Below are positions 1 through 9,700 of a stretch of 64,000 nucleotides of DNA, one piece after another. The stretch covers positions 111,452 to 175,451 of the forward strand of contig JAPPGZ010000092.1 in the NCBI GenBank assembly GCA_028874905.1, in the 5' to 3' direction. Position 1 is the stretch's first letter, and the number at the start of each line of letters is the position of its first letter. The DNA comes from Gemmatimonadota bacterium. Its GTDB lineage: Bacteria > Gemmatimonadota > Gemmatimonadetes > Longimicrobiales > Gaopeijiaceae. Both the position numbers and the translations under genes were made by a program. Below the pieces are notes generated by a model. That model was not told where the DNA came from and made no database searches. It saw only the letters and a program-made list of their open reading frames with translations.

Positions 1-1
1 C

Positions 2-547
2 CCCCGATGCGGCGGCATGTGGTTCGAACTGGGCGAGGTACAGCGGCTGCGTTCGGAGCCGCCCCAGTCGCTTTGGACGCGTGTGCCGGCTCGCACCGAG
101 CGGCATCGAGCCCAGTGTCACTCCTGCCGCGCGTTTCTCGACCGCGACGAGCCGGAGTGCGGTGCGTGCGGCGTGAAGGCCCGCCTGAACTGCCCCGCCT
201 GCGATACCAGGATGCTGTGGGTCCGCCGGTCGGAGTTGACGCTCGACGTCTGCAAGCAATGCAAGGGCGTATGGTTCGACCACCACGAACTCGAAGCGAT
301 CTGGATGCTCAAGCGCGATCAACTCGTCGCAATGTACGGTCGGCGGGGGAAGCTCGCGCGCTCTGCGGAGGAGGGCACTGCAGTCCTGTTCGAGGGCGTC
401 CTCTGGGCGCCGGACCTCCTGGCCGCGCCGGCGTATGCAGCCTCTGCCGCGGCCGAAGCGGTACCGGTGGTGGCCGAGGCCGTCGGCGAGGCGGCGTCCG
501 GCGTGTTCGAGACCATCGTCGAGATCGTGGCCGGGATTCTGGGCTGA
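2..547 (+). CDS. Zinc-ribbon (zf-TFIIB-like) protein, 5' end outside window
   Basis: Frame open to window edge: PRCGGMWFELGEVQRL...CPACDTRMLWVRRSELTLDVCKQCKGVWFDHHELEAI; paired CxxC motifs; Ala-rich tail. Confidence 0.7.
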   Translation, partial: PRCGGMWFELGEVQRLRSEPPQSLWTRVPARTERHRAQCHSCRAFLDRDEPECGACGVKARLNCPACDTRMLWVRRSELTLDVCKQCKGVWFDHHELEAIWMLKRDQLVAMYGRRGKLARSAEEGTAVLFEGVLWAPDLLAAPAYAASAAAEAVPVVAEAVGEAASGVFETIVEIVAGILG

Positions 548-563
548 GGGGGGGCGACCCGCC

Positions 564-1073
564 CTACTCCAGCATCAGGTCCCCGATCAGGTGCGTCGCG
601 TGTTCCCACTCGTCGAGGGGTGCCTTCCAGTCGCGGTCGCGGATCCGCCGCAGGTAGGTCATCTGGGCCAGGTGATAGAGATAGTGCTGGGCGATGTGGA
701 CCACATCCGCCCCCAGCCGCGCGCCCGTCTCGCCGTCGAGCGAGGTCCGCTCGGCCGTGAGGTCCGCATCGCTCTCACACCCCTCCACCTCCTCCAGAAT
801 CTGCTCCTGGACCCGGCGCATCCGCCCGGCGACCTCGTCGACCGACCCCGGGGCGTCGTGGCTGATCACGGGCTCGATCCCCAGCCGCTTCAGGAACCAG
901 ACATCGACGCGGTACATGTGGCGGCACATCTTGCCGATCCCGCGCGATTTGGGAGCCGGGTTCCAGTCGAAATCCTCCTGCGCGATCCCGTCGAGCACCA
1001 TGAACAGCGGGCGCCGCGCCGCCTCGAAGACCTCGACGGTGCGGGCGATCCGGGTCCGCTGCGAATGGCTCAT
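564..1073 (-). CDS. DinB-family protein
   Basis: 169 aa, helical DinB-like pattern with HMYRVDVWFLKRLG and HIAQHYLYHLAQM. Confidence 0.65.
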   Translation of the reverse strand: MSHSQRTRIARTVEVFEAARRPLFMVLDGIAQEDFDWNPAPKSRGIGKMCRHMYRVDVWFLKRLGIEPVISHDAPGSVDEVAGRMRRVQEQILEEVEGCESDADLTAERTSLDGETGARLGADVVHIAQHYLYHLAQMTYLRRIRDRDWKAPLDEWEHATHLIGDLMLE

Positions 1074-1078
1074 TCGGG

Positions 1079-1144
1079 TCCTCTCGGGGTCTTCTCGGGG
1101 TCTTCTCGGGGTCGTCTCGGCGTCCGCTTGGGATCCTCTCGGGG
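1079..1144. repeat. 11-bp tandem repeat, 6 units (tcYtctcgggg-like)
   Basis: Direct reading: tcctctcgggg/tcttctcgggg/tcttctcgggg/tcgtctcggcg/tccgcttggga/tcctctcgggg. Confidence 0.9.
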
Positions 1145-1471
1145 CTACCCCTGCCCCAGCTGATGGGCGTCCTTCAAACGCTCGACCGTCTCGGCGAAGG
1201 TGTGAACCGGAACGATCTCGAGCATGTTGAACGAAGCCAGGCCGGTTTCGATGGCGAATCGTTCGATCGAGTGGGGATCATCCGCGTCGACGACCCACAG
1301 GAAGGTATGCTCCAGCGCCGAGTGATACTGCACCTCGATCCGGCGGATGCCGTAGACCTCGGCGATATGCGCCGGGTCGAGTCCGGCGATGTCGACGAAC
1401 ACCCGGGCGTACTTCCGTACGTAGATCGGGCAGGTTTCCGGCGTGTGGCTTCCGTAGATTCCGAATAGCAT
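1145..1471 (-). CDS. Small conserved hypothetical protein
   Basis: MLFGIYGSHTPETCPIYVRKYARVFVDIA...; compact ORF, start chosen at internal Met. Confidence 0.55.
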   Translation of the reverse strand: MLFGIYGSHTPETCPIYVRKYARVFVDIAGLDPAHIAEVYGIRRIEVQYHSALEHTFLWVVDADDPHSIERFAIETGLASFNMLEIVPVHTFAETVERLKDAHQLGQG

Positions 1472-1618
1472 GGCTGGCAGTCCGTAAAAAGGGCGAGGAA
1501 GGGTAACCAGCGAGAACACCCGTGGACAACCTTGGTGACACGGGATCGAGAATCCATTATTGTGACGATTGGGCTGCTACATCCTGCCCGCCGCGCTGCC
1601 TACCGTCGACGAAACCCC

Positions 1619-2029
1619 ATGAAAGACACCCTCGCCATCACTCCGTCGAGCACGTATCTGGCCTCTGGATCGAGGCTTGCGGCGTGCGCCGCGGGCTGGT
1701 GTGGCGTGCACTGTGCGCTGACTCCGTTCCTGGCCGTGGCGGCACCCGCGCTGGCGCTCTCCGAAGGCGTCGAGCGGGCCTTCTGGCTTGGGACCGTCGT
1801 TGTCGGAGCGGTGGTGCTCGTCATGGGTCCGGCCCGCAGGCACGCGGCCCTGATCCTCACCTTCGTGGGAGGGGCCGTGCTCTGGGCCGCCTCCCTCGCC
1901 GGCTGGCTCGAGCCGGTGCCCGAGACCGTGACATCGGCGGCCGGCAGCCTGATCCTTGCGGGTGCCATGGTGCGGAGTGCCCGCATCTGCCGGGACGGCG
2001 CGTGCTCGGTGTGCGCCGACGAGGAGTGA
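1619..2029 (+). CDS. MerC-domain membrane protein
   Basis: AGWCGVHCALTPFLAVAAPAL motif, 4 predicted TM segments, C-terminal Cys cluster. Confidence 0.7.
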   Translation: MKDTLAITPSSTYLASGSRLAACAAGWCGVHCALTPFLAVAAPALALSEGVERAFWLGTVVVGAVVLVMGPARRHAALILTFVGGAVLWAASLAGWLEPVPETVTSAAGSLILAGAMVRSARICRDGACSVCADEE

Positions 2030-2054
2030 GGCTCTCTGGGGAGCCCGTGGACTC

Positions 2055-3749
2055 CTAGAAGCTGCCCGGTCGAGCCCCACCGCTCCCGCCGCCTTCCGGC
2101 AGTCCGAACACGAACATCGTCCCGCCCGCCGAGTTCACGACGCGCTGCTGCCCGTCGATCTCGAAGGACATCGGACCGCTCCGCACCGCCGCACCCGCCT
2201 GGAAGTTCCACAGCGGCTCGCCTGTCCCGGCGTCCAGGGCGAAGATGTTGCCCTCTTCACTACCGCCGAACACCAGGTTGCCGGCCGTCGCCATCACGCC
2301 GGCCCACGGGGGTGACTGCAGGGGGAATTCCCACTTGAGTTCGCCGGTGAGCACGTCGAGCGCCTTCACCGCGCCGCTCGCCTCCTCGCCGCGCAGCGCC
2401 TGCTCGCCGCCGCCCATGAATGGCTGCCCGGGCTCGTACTCGACATCGGCCTTGTAATAGATCGCGCCCATGATCCGCGTGGGCTGGTAGAAGAGGCGCG
2501 TCATCGGGCTGTAGCTGGGACTGAACCAGTTGGCCGCGCCCTGCAGGCTGGGCCACACCAGGTTGCCTTCCTCCGTGGGATCGGTGCCGGGGATCACGAT
2601 CGGCCGCCCGTTCTCGTCCAGTCCCTCGGCCCAGGTCTGCTTGGAATACTCCGTGCCGTGCAGGAACTCGCCGGTCTCCCGGTCCAGCACGTAGTAGAAC
2701 GCGTTCCGGTTGGCGGTGACGACGAGCTTGCGGGGCTCGCCCTCCCACTCGGCGTCGACCAGCACCTGGATCTGGTTGGCGTCCCAGTCGTGGGTGTCGT
2801 GGGGCGTGAACTGGAACCACCACACGATCTCGCCCGTGTCGGGATCGAGCGCGAGCAGGCAGTCCGTGTAGAGGTTGTCGCCGGGGCGCACGTCACCGTT
2901 CCAGTCGGGGGCCGGGTTCCCGATCGGCCAGTAGAGCAGGTCGAGTTCGGGGTCGTACGAGCCGGTCAGCCACGTCGATCCGCCGCCGGTCTCCCAGCTG
3001 TTGCCGCCCCAGGTGTCGCTCCCGAACTCGCCGGGCGCCGGAATCGTATAGGTGCGCCAGATCAGCTTGCCGGTGTCCGGGTCGTAGGCGTCGATGAACC
3101 CGCGCACCCCCGCCTCCGCACCCGACACGCCCACGATGATCTTGCCGTCGAGGGCCAACGGAGCCAGCGTCAGCGAGAACCCGATCGCGTTGTCGGCGAC
3201 CTCGACGTCCCACCTGACTGCCCCGGACCGTGCGTCGAGCGCCACGAGGTGCGCGTCGAGGGTCCCCACGTAGAGCGTCGAGTCCAGGATCGCCACCCCC
3301 CGGTTCACCTCGGGAAAGCCGATGTGCAAGACGTCGGACCCCATCTGCGGCGTCCACTTCCACAGCCGTTTGCCCGTGCGCGCGTCCAGCGCCGTCACCG
3401 AGCTCGGCGGCTCGGTCACGTACATGACCCCGTCGGCCACGATCGGCGTCGTCTCGATCAGCCCCTCGTCCATCTGGTACGCCCACACGACGCGCAGGTC
3501 CGCCACGTTCGCCGCGTTGATCTGGTCCAGCCGCGAGAACCGGTGCGATCCGTAGTTGCCCGAGTAGGTCAGCCAGCTCTCGGGCTCGGAATCGGCCGCG
3601 ACGAGGCGCTCGTAGGGGACCTGGGCCGTGGCCGATTGGCCCGTTGACACGCCCAGCGCGACGGCCGCGAAGGCGATTCCCGAAGCCGCGCACCCCCTGC
3701 GGGCCGCGAGCCCACAGCCGATCAGCACCTCCATGCTCCGTCTCCTCAT
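2055..3749 (-). CDS. PQQ-binding quinoprotein dehydrogenase (beta-propeller)
   Basis: WLTYSGNYGSHRFSRLDQINAANV, repeated W-docking motifs, signal peptide; ATGA overlap with upstream cytochrome gene. Confidence 0.85.
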   Translation of the reverse strand: MRRRSMEVLIGCGLAARRGCAASGIAFAAVALGVSTGQSATAQVPYERLVAADSEPESWLTYSGNYGSHRFSRLDQINAANVADLRVVWAYQMDEGLIETTPIVADGVMYVTEPPSSVTALDARTGKRLWKWTPQMGSDVLHIGFPEVNRGVAILDSTLYVGTLDAHLVALDARSGAVRWDVEVADNAIGFSLTLAPLALDGKIIVGVSGAEAGVRGFIDAYDPDTGKLIWRTYTIPAPGEFGSDTWGGNSWETGGGSTWLTGSYDPELDLLYWPIGNPAPDWNGDVRPGDNLYTDCLLALDPDTGEIVWWFQFTPHDTHDWDANQIQVLVDAEWEGEPRKLVVTANRNAFYYVLDRETGEFLHGTEYSKQTWAEGLDENGRPIVIPGTDPTEEGNLVWPSLQGAANWFSPSYSPMTRLFYQPTRIMGAIYYKADVEYEPGQPFMGGGEQALRGEEASGAVKALDVLTGELKWEFPLQSPPWAGVMATAGNLVFGGSEEGNIFALDAGTGEPLWNFQAGAAVRSGPMSFEIDGQQRVVNSAGGTMFVFGLPEGGGSGGARPGSF

Positions 3750-4579
3750 GATCCCCTCCCGAGGGTCGTCAGGTACGCAACCAGGTCTTCGACGTCGTCT
3801 TCGTCGAGGTCTTGCGCCACGGGCATCAGCGAGTGCCCGACGCGCTTCTCCATCTCGGCGATCTCGCCCTTGCGAAGCGACACGAAGGCCCCCGACACCG
3901 TCATCAGCTGAATCGTGAACGAATCCTCGTTCATGCGCATGCCGTTGTAGATGTCGCCGTCGTGCGTGACGATCCGCACCGGCAGGTACTCGAAAAAGCC
4001 GCTCCTCGCCCCGGACCGCGCTACGGGCAGCCGGGCGGCGGGCGCGCTCAGGGCCTCGCGCAGGTAGTCCGCCCCGCGACGCAGCCCGATGATCGTCAGC
4101 TCCGGCCCGACGGCTGTGCCCTGACCGGCGACGATGTGGCATGAGGCGCAGTCGCCCTCGGCCCAGAAGAGGTCGAGACCCCGGTCGGCATCGCCGGTAA
4201 CCGACGAGGCGTCCACGGTGGTCTGCGCACCTAGCCAGAGCACGTAGCCGGCCACAAGCGACACCGCGTCGTCGTCAAGGACCGTGGCGCGCGCCCCGGG
4301 CATGCCGGTCCCCGGGATCCCGAAGCGGATGATGCGCTCGAGCTGCACCTGATCGGCAACCCTCGGCAGCGCGAGCTGAGCCAATTCGGGACCCTCGCCA
4401 CCGAGACCCTGAACGCCGTGGCAGCGCGCGCAGTGGGCGCGGTATAGCCTCTCCGCGCGCTCGGCATCCTCGAGTTCGGGCGCCGCGTCAGCAGCCTCCT
4501 GGGCCGCAGCGGGCGGGCAGAGCAATAGCAGGATCGGCACCGCGAGCGACAGCGGCCAGGTGGTCTGCGCGATCCGCAT
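3746..4579 (-). CDS. Diheme c-type cytochrome, secreted
   Basis: Two CxxCH motifs (CARCHG, CASCHI) and signal peptide. Confidence 0.85.
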   Translation of the reverse strand: MRIAQTTWPLSLAVPILLLLCPPAAAQEAADAAPELEDAERAERLYRAHCARCHGVQGLGGEGPELAQLALPRVADQVQLERIIRFGIPGTGMPGARATVLDDDAVSLVAGYVLWLGAQTTVDASSVTGDADRGLDLFWAEGDCASCHIVAGQGTAVGPELTIIGLRRGADYLREALSAPAARLPVARSGARSGFFEYLPVRIVTHDGDIYNGMRMNEDSFTIQLMTVSGAFVSLRKGEIAEMEKRVGHSLMPVAQDLDEDDVEDLVAYLTTLGRGS

Positions 4580-4622
4580 GTCGGTCGTTCCTTCGTGCTA
4601 GAGGTGGGTGGGGCAGTGCGAC

Positions 4623-4735
4623 GGTTACCATACGGCAGCCGCCGTTTCGCGGACAAGGCGTTTCCGGGTGCATGCCGCGAGGGAATGCCGCGGCCATCGC
4701 CCGGTCGCCCCGGACGTCAGGTGGCTACCATACGG
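4623..4735. repeat. Direct repeat GGYTACCATACGG at 4623-4635 and 4723-4735
   Basis: Two 13-mers differing at one base, exactly 100 bp apart, upstream of the minus-strand cytochrome gene. Confidence 0.7.
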
Positions 4736-4755
4736 GCCCCGGCGGGCCTGCGCGG

Positions 4756-5754
4756 CTACCGCCTCTCGCTCAGCGGCCTCCCGTCCAGTCCCCAGGCCGG
4801 GTCGATCGTGAAGCCGAGGTGGGCGAGCGCGGTGGGGGCGATGTCCACGATGTAGGCCGGGCCGGGGGGTGGCCAGTCGGCTGTGTTGCCGGCGCCGCCG
4901 GGGTCCTCCGCGCCGCCGGGGCCGCCCGCGCCGAGTCCACTCGCCAGGATGAAGATGGTCATCTCCTCGGGAGAGTCCCCGCCGTGACCGCCGTCCTCGC
5001 GCCGCCCGTGGTCGGTACTGATCAGCACCAGCCAGTTCTCGTTCGCGTACCCGGGACGGTCCCTCACCGCGTCGATCAGCACGCCGACGTGCCTGTCGGC
5101 CAGCGCGATCGCGTCCCGGTATTCGGCCCCGATCGAGCCGTGCTGATGGCTGGTCTCGTCGGGGTTGCCCAGGTAGACGAACATCGCGTCGGAGTCGGCT
5201 TCGCCAAGGTGGCGCACGGCCTGCGCGGTGACCATGCCGTCGGCCTCGGCCCACCCATGGTCGTACCCGTTCAAAACGATGCGCGTGTCGATCGCGTCGG
5301 GGAGCACCGGGCCGCCGTCCGGCAGCTCCGCCAGCGGCAGCCAGTCCACCGCGGCGAAGGTGGCCAGTTCGGGGCGCTCACGTTCGGCGCGGGTGAGGAA
5401 GCCGGGCCAGACGTCGTAGTCGCGGCCCGTAAAGAAGTTGTTGGTGACGCCGTGCTTCTCGGGCCAGACACCGGTCAGCATCGAGGACCACGACGGACCG
5501 CTCACTGACGGATGGGTGGTCCGCGCCTCGGCCGTGTACCAGCCGCTTGCGGCCAGCAAGTCGATGTTGGGCGTGGGTACCTCGGCGAGCACGTCCGGGC
5601 GCACGCCGTCGATCCCGATCAGCAGGACCTTGGGCGTCGGCTGAGCGGCCAGCCCCCCGTAGGTCGCCAGGGCGAGTGCCGCGACGGCGGCCAGGGCGAG
5701 CCCCGCCGAAGTGGTCAGCGCCAGCCCCGCGGGCGGGATCGGCGTACCCCTCAT
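4756..5754 (-). CDS. Type I phosphodiesterase/nucleotide pyrophosphatase family (alkaline phosphatase superfamily), secreted
   Basis: VLLIGIDGVRPDVLAEVPTPNIDLLAASG ... STDHGRREDGGHGG. Confidence 0.85.
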   Translation of the reverse strand: MRGTPIPPAGLALTTSAGLALAAVAALALATYGGLAAQPTPKVLLIGIDGVRPDVLAEVPTPNIDLLAASGWYTAEARTTHPSVSGPSWSSMLTGVWPEKHGVTNNFFTGRDYDVWPGFLTRAERERPELATFAAVDWLPLAELPDGGPVLPDAIDTRIVLNGYDHGWAEADGMVTAQAVRHLGEADSDAMFVYLGNPDETSHQHGSIGAEYRDAIALADRHVGVLIDAVRDRPGYANENWLVLISTDHGRREDGGHGGDSPEEMTIFILASGLGAGGPGGAEDPGGAGNTADWPPPGPAYIVDIAPTALAHLGFTIDPAWGLDGRPLSERR

Positions 5755-6194
5755 CGCCCGGCCACCGTTTCCACCAACCGCCCCACGCAGATCGTCCACC
5801 CCTCCTGGTGACCGTCCCGGTCGTCCGGCGTCGGGAACCCGTCATGCGTCAGCCGGATCTCGGTCCCGTCCTCGACGGGCACAAAGTCCACCGTCACCAC
5901 CGTCTCGGCGTTCATCGCGTGCGCCTCCTCCCTCCAGCCCCAGGTGTATACCAGCCGTCGAGGCGCGTCGACCTCACGATAGGTGCCGTATGCAGTGAAC
6001 GGCCCGCCCTCCACGTGCATGCGAATGGAGTAGTGCCCACCCGCCCGCAGGTCGATCTCCACGTCCACGCGCGCGCCCGGGTCGGGGCACGTCCAGAGCT
6101 TCACCTGCTCCGGGTTGGTCCACGCCTCGAAGACCCGTTCGGGACTCGCGGCCACCGTGCGAACGATGTGCAGCGCTCTTGTCGTCTCGGTCAT
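5751..6194 (-). CDS. SRPBCC/AHSA1-domain protein
   Basis: ALHIVRTVAASPERVFEAWTNPEQVKLW...; coupled to ArsR regulator as in many AHSA1 loci. Confidence 0.85.
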   Translation of the reverse strand: MTETTRALHIVRTVAASPERVFEAWTNPEQVKLWTCPDPGARVDVEIDLRAGGHYSIRMHVEGGPFTAYGTYREVDAPRRLVYTWGWREEAHAMNAETVVTVDFVPVEDGTEIRLTHDGFPTPDDRDGHQEGWTICVGRLVETVAGR

Positions 6195-6198
6195 CGGG

Positions 6199-6531
6199 TC
6201 ACTCCGCGTCCTTCAGGTAGCGCGTCAGCGCGTCCATCTGCGCGGACCAGTACCGCTCGTGGGTCTCCAGCCAGTCCTTTGCCTCGGCGACCGCCGCGGG
6301 TTCGAAACGGCACCGCCGCGAACGCCCCTCCTTCTTCCGGCTGATCAGCCCGGCGCCCTCAAGGATCTTCACGTGTCGGGAAACCGCGACGAGCGACATG
6401 TCGAAGGGCTCGGCCAGCGCGGTGACCGACGCGATCTCGCCCCGGGCCAGGCGGCCGAGAATGGCGCGCCGGGCCGGGTGGGCCAGGGCGGCGAAGGTGC
6501 GGTCGAGGGTGTCTTCCTGGACGGCAGGCAT
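6199..6531 (-). CDS. ArsR-family winged-helix regulator
   Basis: TFAALAHPARRAILGRLARGEIASVTALAEPFDMSLVAVSRHVKILEGAGLI. Confidence 0.9.
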   Translation of the reverse strand: MPAVQEDTLDRTFAALAHPARRAILGRLARGEIASVTALAEPFDMSLVAVSRHVKILEGAGLISRKKEGRSRRCRFEPAAVAEAKDWLETHERYWSAQMDALTRYLKDAE

Positions 6532-6585
6532 GGTGATCTCCGGTCGAACTGGGGTCTGTCGGCGGGTCGGGCAAGGCGACGAATG

Positions 6586-6603
6586 CTAAACATAATGGTT
6601 TAG
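6586..6603. promoter_or_regulatory. Putative ArsR operator CTAAAC-N6-GTTTAG
   Basis: Perfect 6-bp inverted repeat in AT-rich DNA 55 bp upstream of the ArsR start. Confidence 0.6.
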
Positions 6604-6770
6604 TATAGATGGTGCCACGGCGTTGGTATGGGTTGCCGTATTGCCACGGAGAAGATTGGCTGTGTATCACTGGATGCGGCCGCAGGCGTGTGGCGCAAGG
6701 CGGCTCGCCTCCACCGGCCGGCCGGGGTCGCGGCTGGTGTGGAAGAGTGCGAGGCGCGGATGGGGAGGCG

Positions 6771-9700
6771 TTAACCCACCCTCCGCCCCGGCGTCCAAGG
6801 CGCGCCCGCTGCCTCCATGTCGGCCTCCAGTTCGGCCAGCGTCTCCTCCAGCAGGGTCCTGAGCGCGATCGACACCCTCTGGAAGCCGCCCCGCGCAATC
6901 TCGAGGCTTTCCCGCTGCGTTTGCGTGGGCAGCTGGCGCGTACCCCAGTGCCCCCCGGCGACCTGGCCGATGCGGCCCAGGATCGCGGGCGCGCTCGGCT
7001 CGTTGAGGGCGCCGCGGGCGGGGTCGCCCTGCAGCCGCACCGCGATGCCGGCGAGCCGGGTCTCGATTGCTTCCAGGCGCGTGTACAGGTCGTTGGCGGC
7101 GTTGGGGGTCTCGTCCAGGGCCGCCCGCATGTGGCGGATCCGGTCGCGCGCGCGGCCGATCTCGGCGGCGGCGCCCCGGGCGCGGCGCTGCAGGTCGGCG
7201 GTCTCCTCCGCGAAGGCCATCGCAGCCGCAAAGTCCGTCGTCGCGTCGATGTTGGGCACCGGCTTCACGGTGAACGGCTGCGGCTCGCCGACCCGCTCGA
7301 CACCGGTCTCGGTGATCAGCGCCATCTCGACCGTGTAGTTGCCCGGCGGCGCCAGGGGGCCGCGTGGTGTGCCCGCCCACGGGGGCGTGAAGCCTGGTGT
7401 CGTGAGGTTGACGGGGTCGGGGGCGGGGCGGCGCAGATCCCACGTGACGCGGTGGAGGCCCTCGGTCGCGGGGCCCATGACGCGCCGGACGGCGTCGCCG
7501 GCGGCGTCCCGTACAACCATTGCCACGCGCGGCCCGCTCTCCAGCGCTTCGTCTCGCAGGGCGTCGTAGCCGGGGAACGTGATGTCCTCGCCACGTGCCA
7601 CCGCCGCCCGTTCCGCCTCGCGGCGCTCAGTGCGCATTGTCTCGGGCGTCTCCGCCAGCCAATAGGTGAACGTGGCGCCGAAGTCGGGGTTGGGCGTCAC
7701 GAACGAGGTCGTGCCCAGGGTCGGCTGGCCCGGGGCCTGTAGCGGGGCGTTGGGGACGTACCACCATGCGTCCCGCACGGGGAACAGAACGGCTCCCGCC
7801 GCAAGCGCACCGTCGGCCATATCCCTCAGGGGCGCGTAGTCGTCGAGAACGTAGAAGCCACGGCCGAAGGTTGCTCCCACCAGATCATTGTCGCGGCGCT
7901 GGATCTCCAGGTCTCGGAACGAGATCGTGGGTGCGCCCGCGCCCAGCAGGACCCAGTTGGCACCGCCGTTGGGCGTGAAATAGATGCCGTTCTCGGCGCC
8001 AAGGAATAGCAGATCGGGACGCACGTGGTCCTGCTCGACCGACCAGATGATGACGCCGTCGGGCAGGTCGCCGGCGATCGAGCGCCAGGTGCGGCCGGCG
8101 TCGTTGGTCTCGAAGAGGTAGGGGGTGTAGTCGCCCTCCTTGTGGTTGTCCGGCGCAACGAAAAATGATGCGCGGTCGTGCTGGGACGCCTTGACGTCGT
8201 TCATGAAGGCGCGCTCCGGGAGGCCCGGCAGCGGGGCGGCCTGGCGCCAGTTCGCGCCTCCGTCCTCCGTCACCTGAACCAGCCCGTCGTCGGTGCCGGC
8301 GACAATGACGCCCTCGTCGAGCGGCGATTCCGAAATGGCCGAAATCGTTGAGTACCATGACATTGCGGTGTTGCCCCAGAGCGCGTTCACACTGCGGACA
8401 CGTCCGGCCACCGGCAACTCGTAGCGGTTGTCGTCGCGGGTCAGGTCGCCGCTCACGGCCGTCCAGGAGTTGCCGCGGTCGTCGCTCCGCCACACGCGCT
8501 GGGACGCGTAGTAGATCCGGCCTTCCGCGTGGGGGCTCGCAACAACGGGGCTGTCCCAGTTCCAGCGCTCGGGCGGGTCGCCGGGGGCCGGCAGCGGGCG
8601 GATGTTGATGAGCTCGTGGTTGTGCAGGTTGACCCGCTGGAGGTTGCCTTGCTGGGACTGGATATAGGCAATGGCTGGATCGGTCGGGTCGAAGGCGAGC
8701 GCGTACCCGTCGGCGCCCAGCGGGGCGTACCAGTCGCGGTTGCGGACGCCCTCCATGTTCATCGTTCGCGAGGGCCCGTGGAGCGTTCCCAGGTCCTGCG
8801 CTCCGCCGAGGATGTTGTAGAAGGGCTCCGAGTTGTCTAGCGCGAGCTTGTAGAACTGCGAGATCGGCATGTTGGGGAAGTGCCGCCAGGTCGTGCCCTC
8901 GTCGAAGGTCTCGTAAAGGCCCGCGTCGGTGCCGGCGAGCATGTGTCTGCCGTTGGCGGGGTCGATCCACAGCGCGTGGTTGTCGCTGTGCTTCTCGCGG
9001 CCGGTCCCCAACTCGGTGAACGTGGCGCCGCCGTCGCGGGTGACGTGGATGAAGACGTCCATCTGGTAGACGAGGTCGGGGTCGTGGGGCGACGCCTCGA
9101 TCTCCTGGTAGTAGTGCGGCCCCGTGCCGCCCGAGATGTAGGAATTGCGGCGCTCCCAGCTTTCGCCCCGGTCGGTGGAGCGGTAGAAGCCGCGGTCGTT
9201 GGGTCCGCCCTCGATGGTGGCGTAGACGATGTTGCGGTCGGCGCCGGAGACGTCGATGCCGATCTTGCCCATGTCGCCATTGGGCAGGCCCGCTGTGACC
9301 TCACGCCATGTGCGACCGCCGTCGGTGGACTTGTGAATGCCCGAGCCCGGGCCACCCGCCAGCAGCGACCAGACGGTACGGCGGCGCTCGTAGGTGGCCG
9401 CGTACATGATGTCGGGGTCTACGGGATCGAACTCGACGTCGGTCACGCCGGTGTTCTCGTCGACGGTCAGCACGGCGTCCCAGGTCTCGCCGCCGTCCCC
9501 GGTCCGGTAGAGGCCGCGCTCGCCCCCCGCCGACCATAGCGGACCCTCGGCCGCCACGAACACGGTGTTGCCATCCCGCGGATCGACCAGGATCCTGCCG
9601 ATGTGCTCGGACGCGGCCAGCCCCGCCTGCTCCCAGGTGCGTCCGCCGTCGCGGCTCCGGTAGACGCCGTCGCCCCAGGCCACGTGCCGCCCGCTGACAT

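Noticed and set aside
1619-2029. Mercury-resistance operon
   Set aside because: Only a MerC-like protein is present; no merA, merT, merP or merR nearby.
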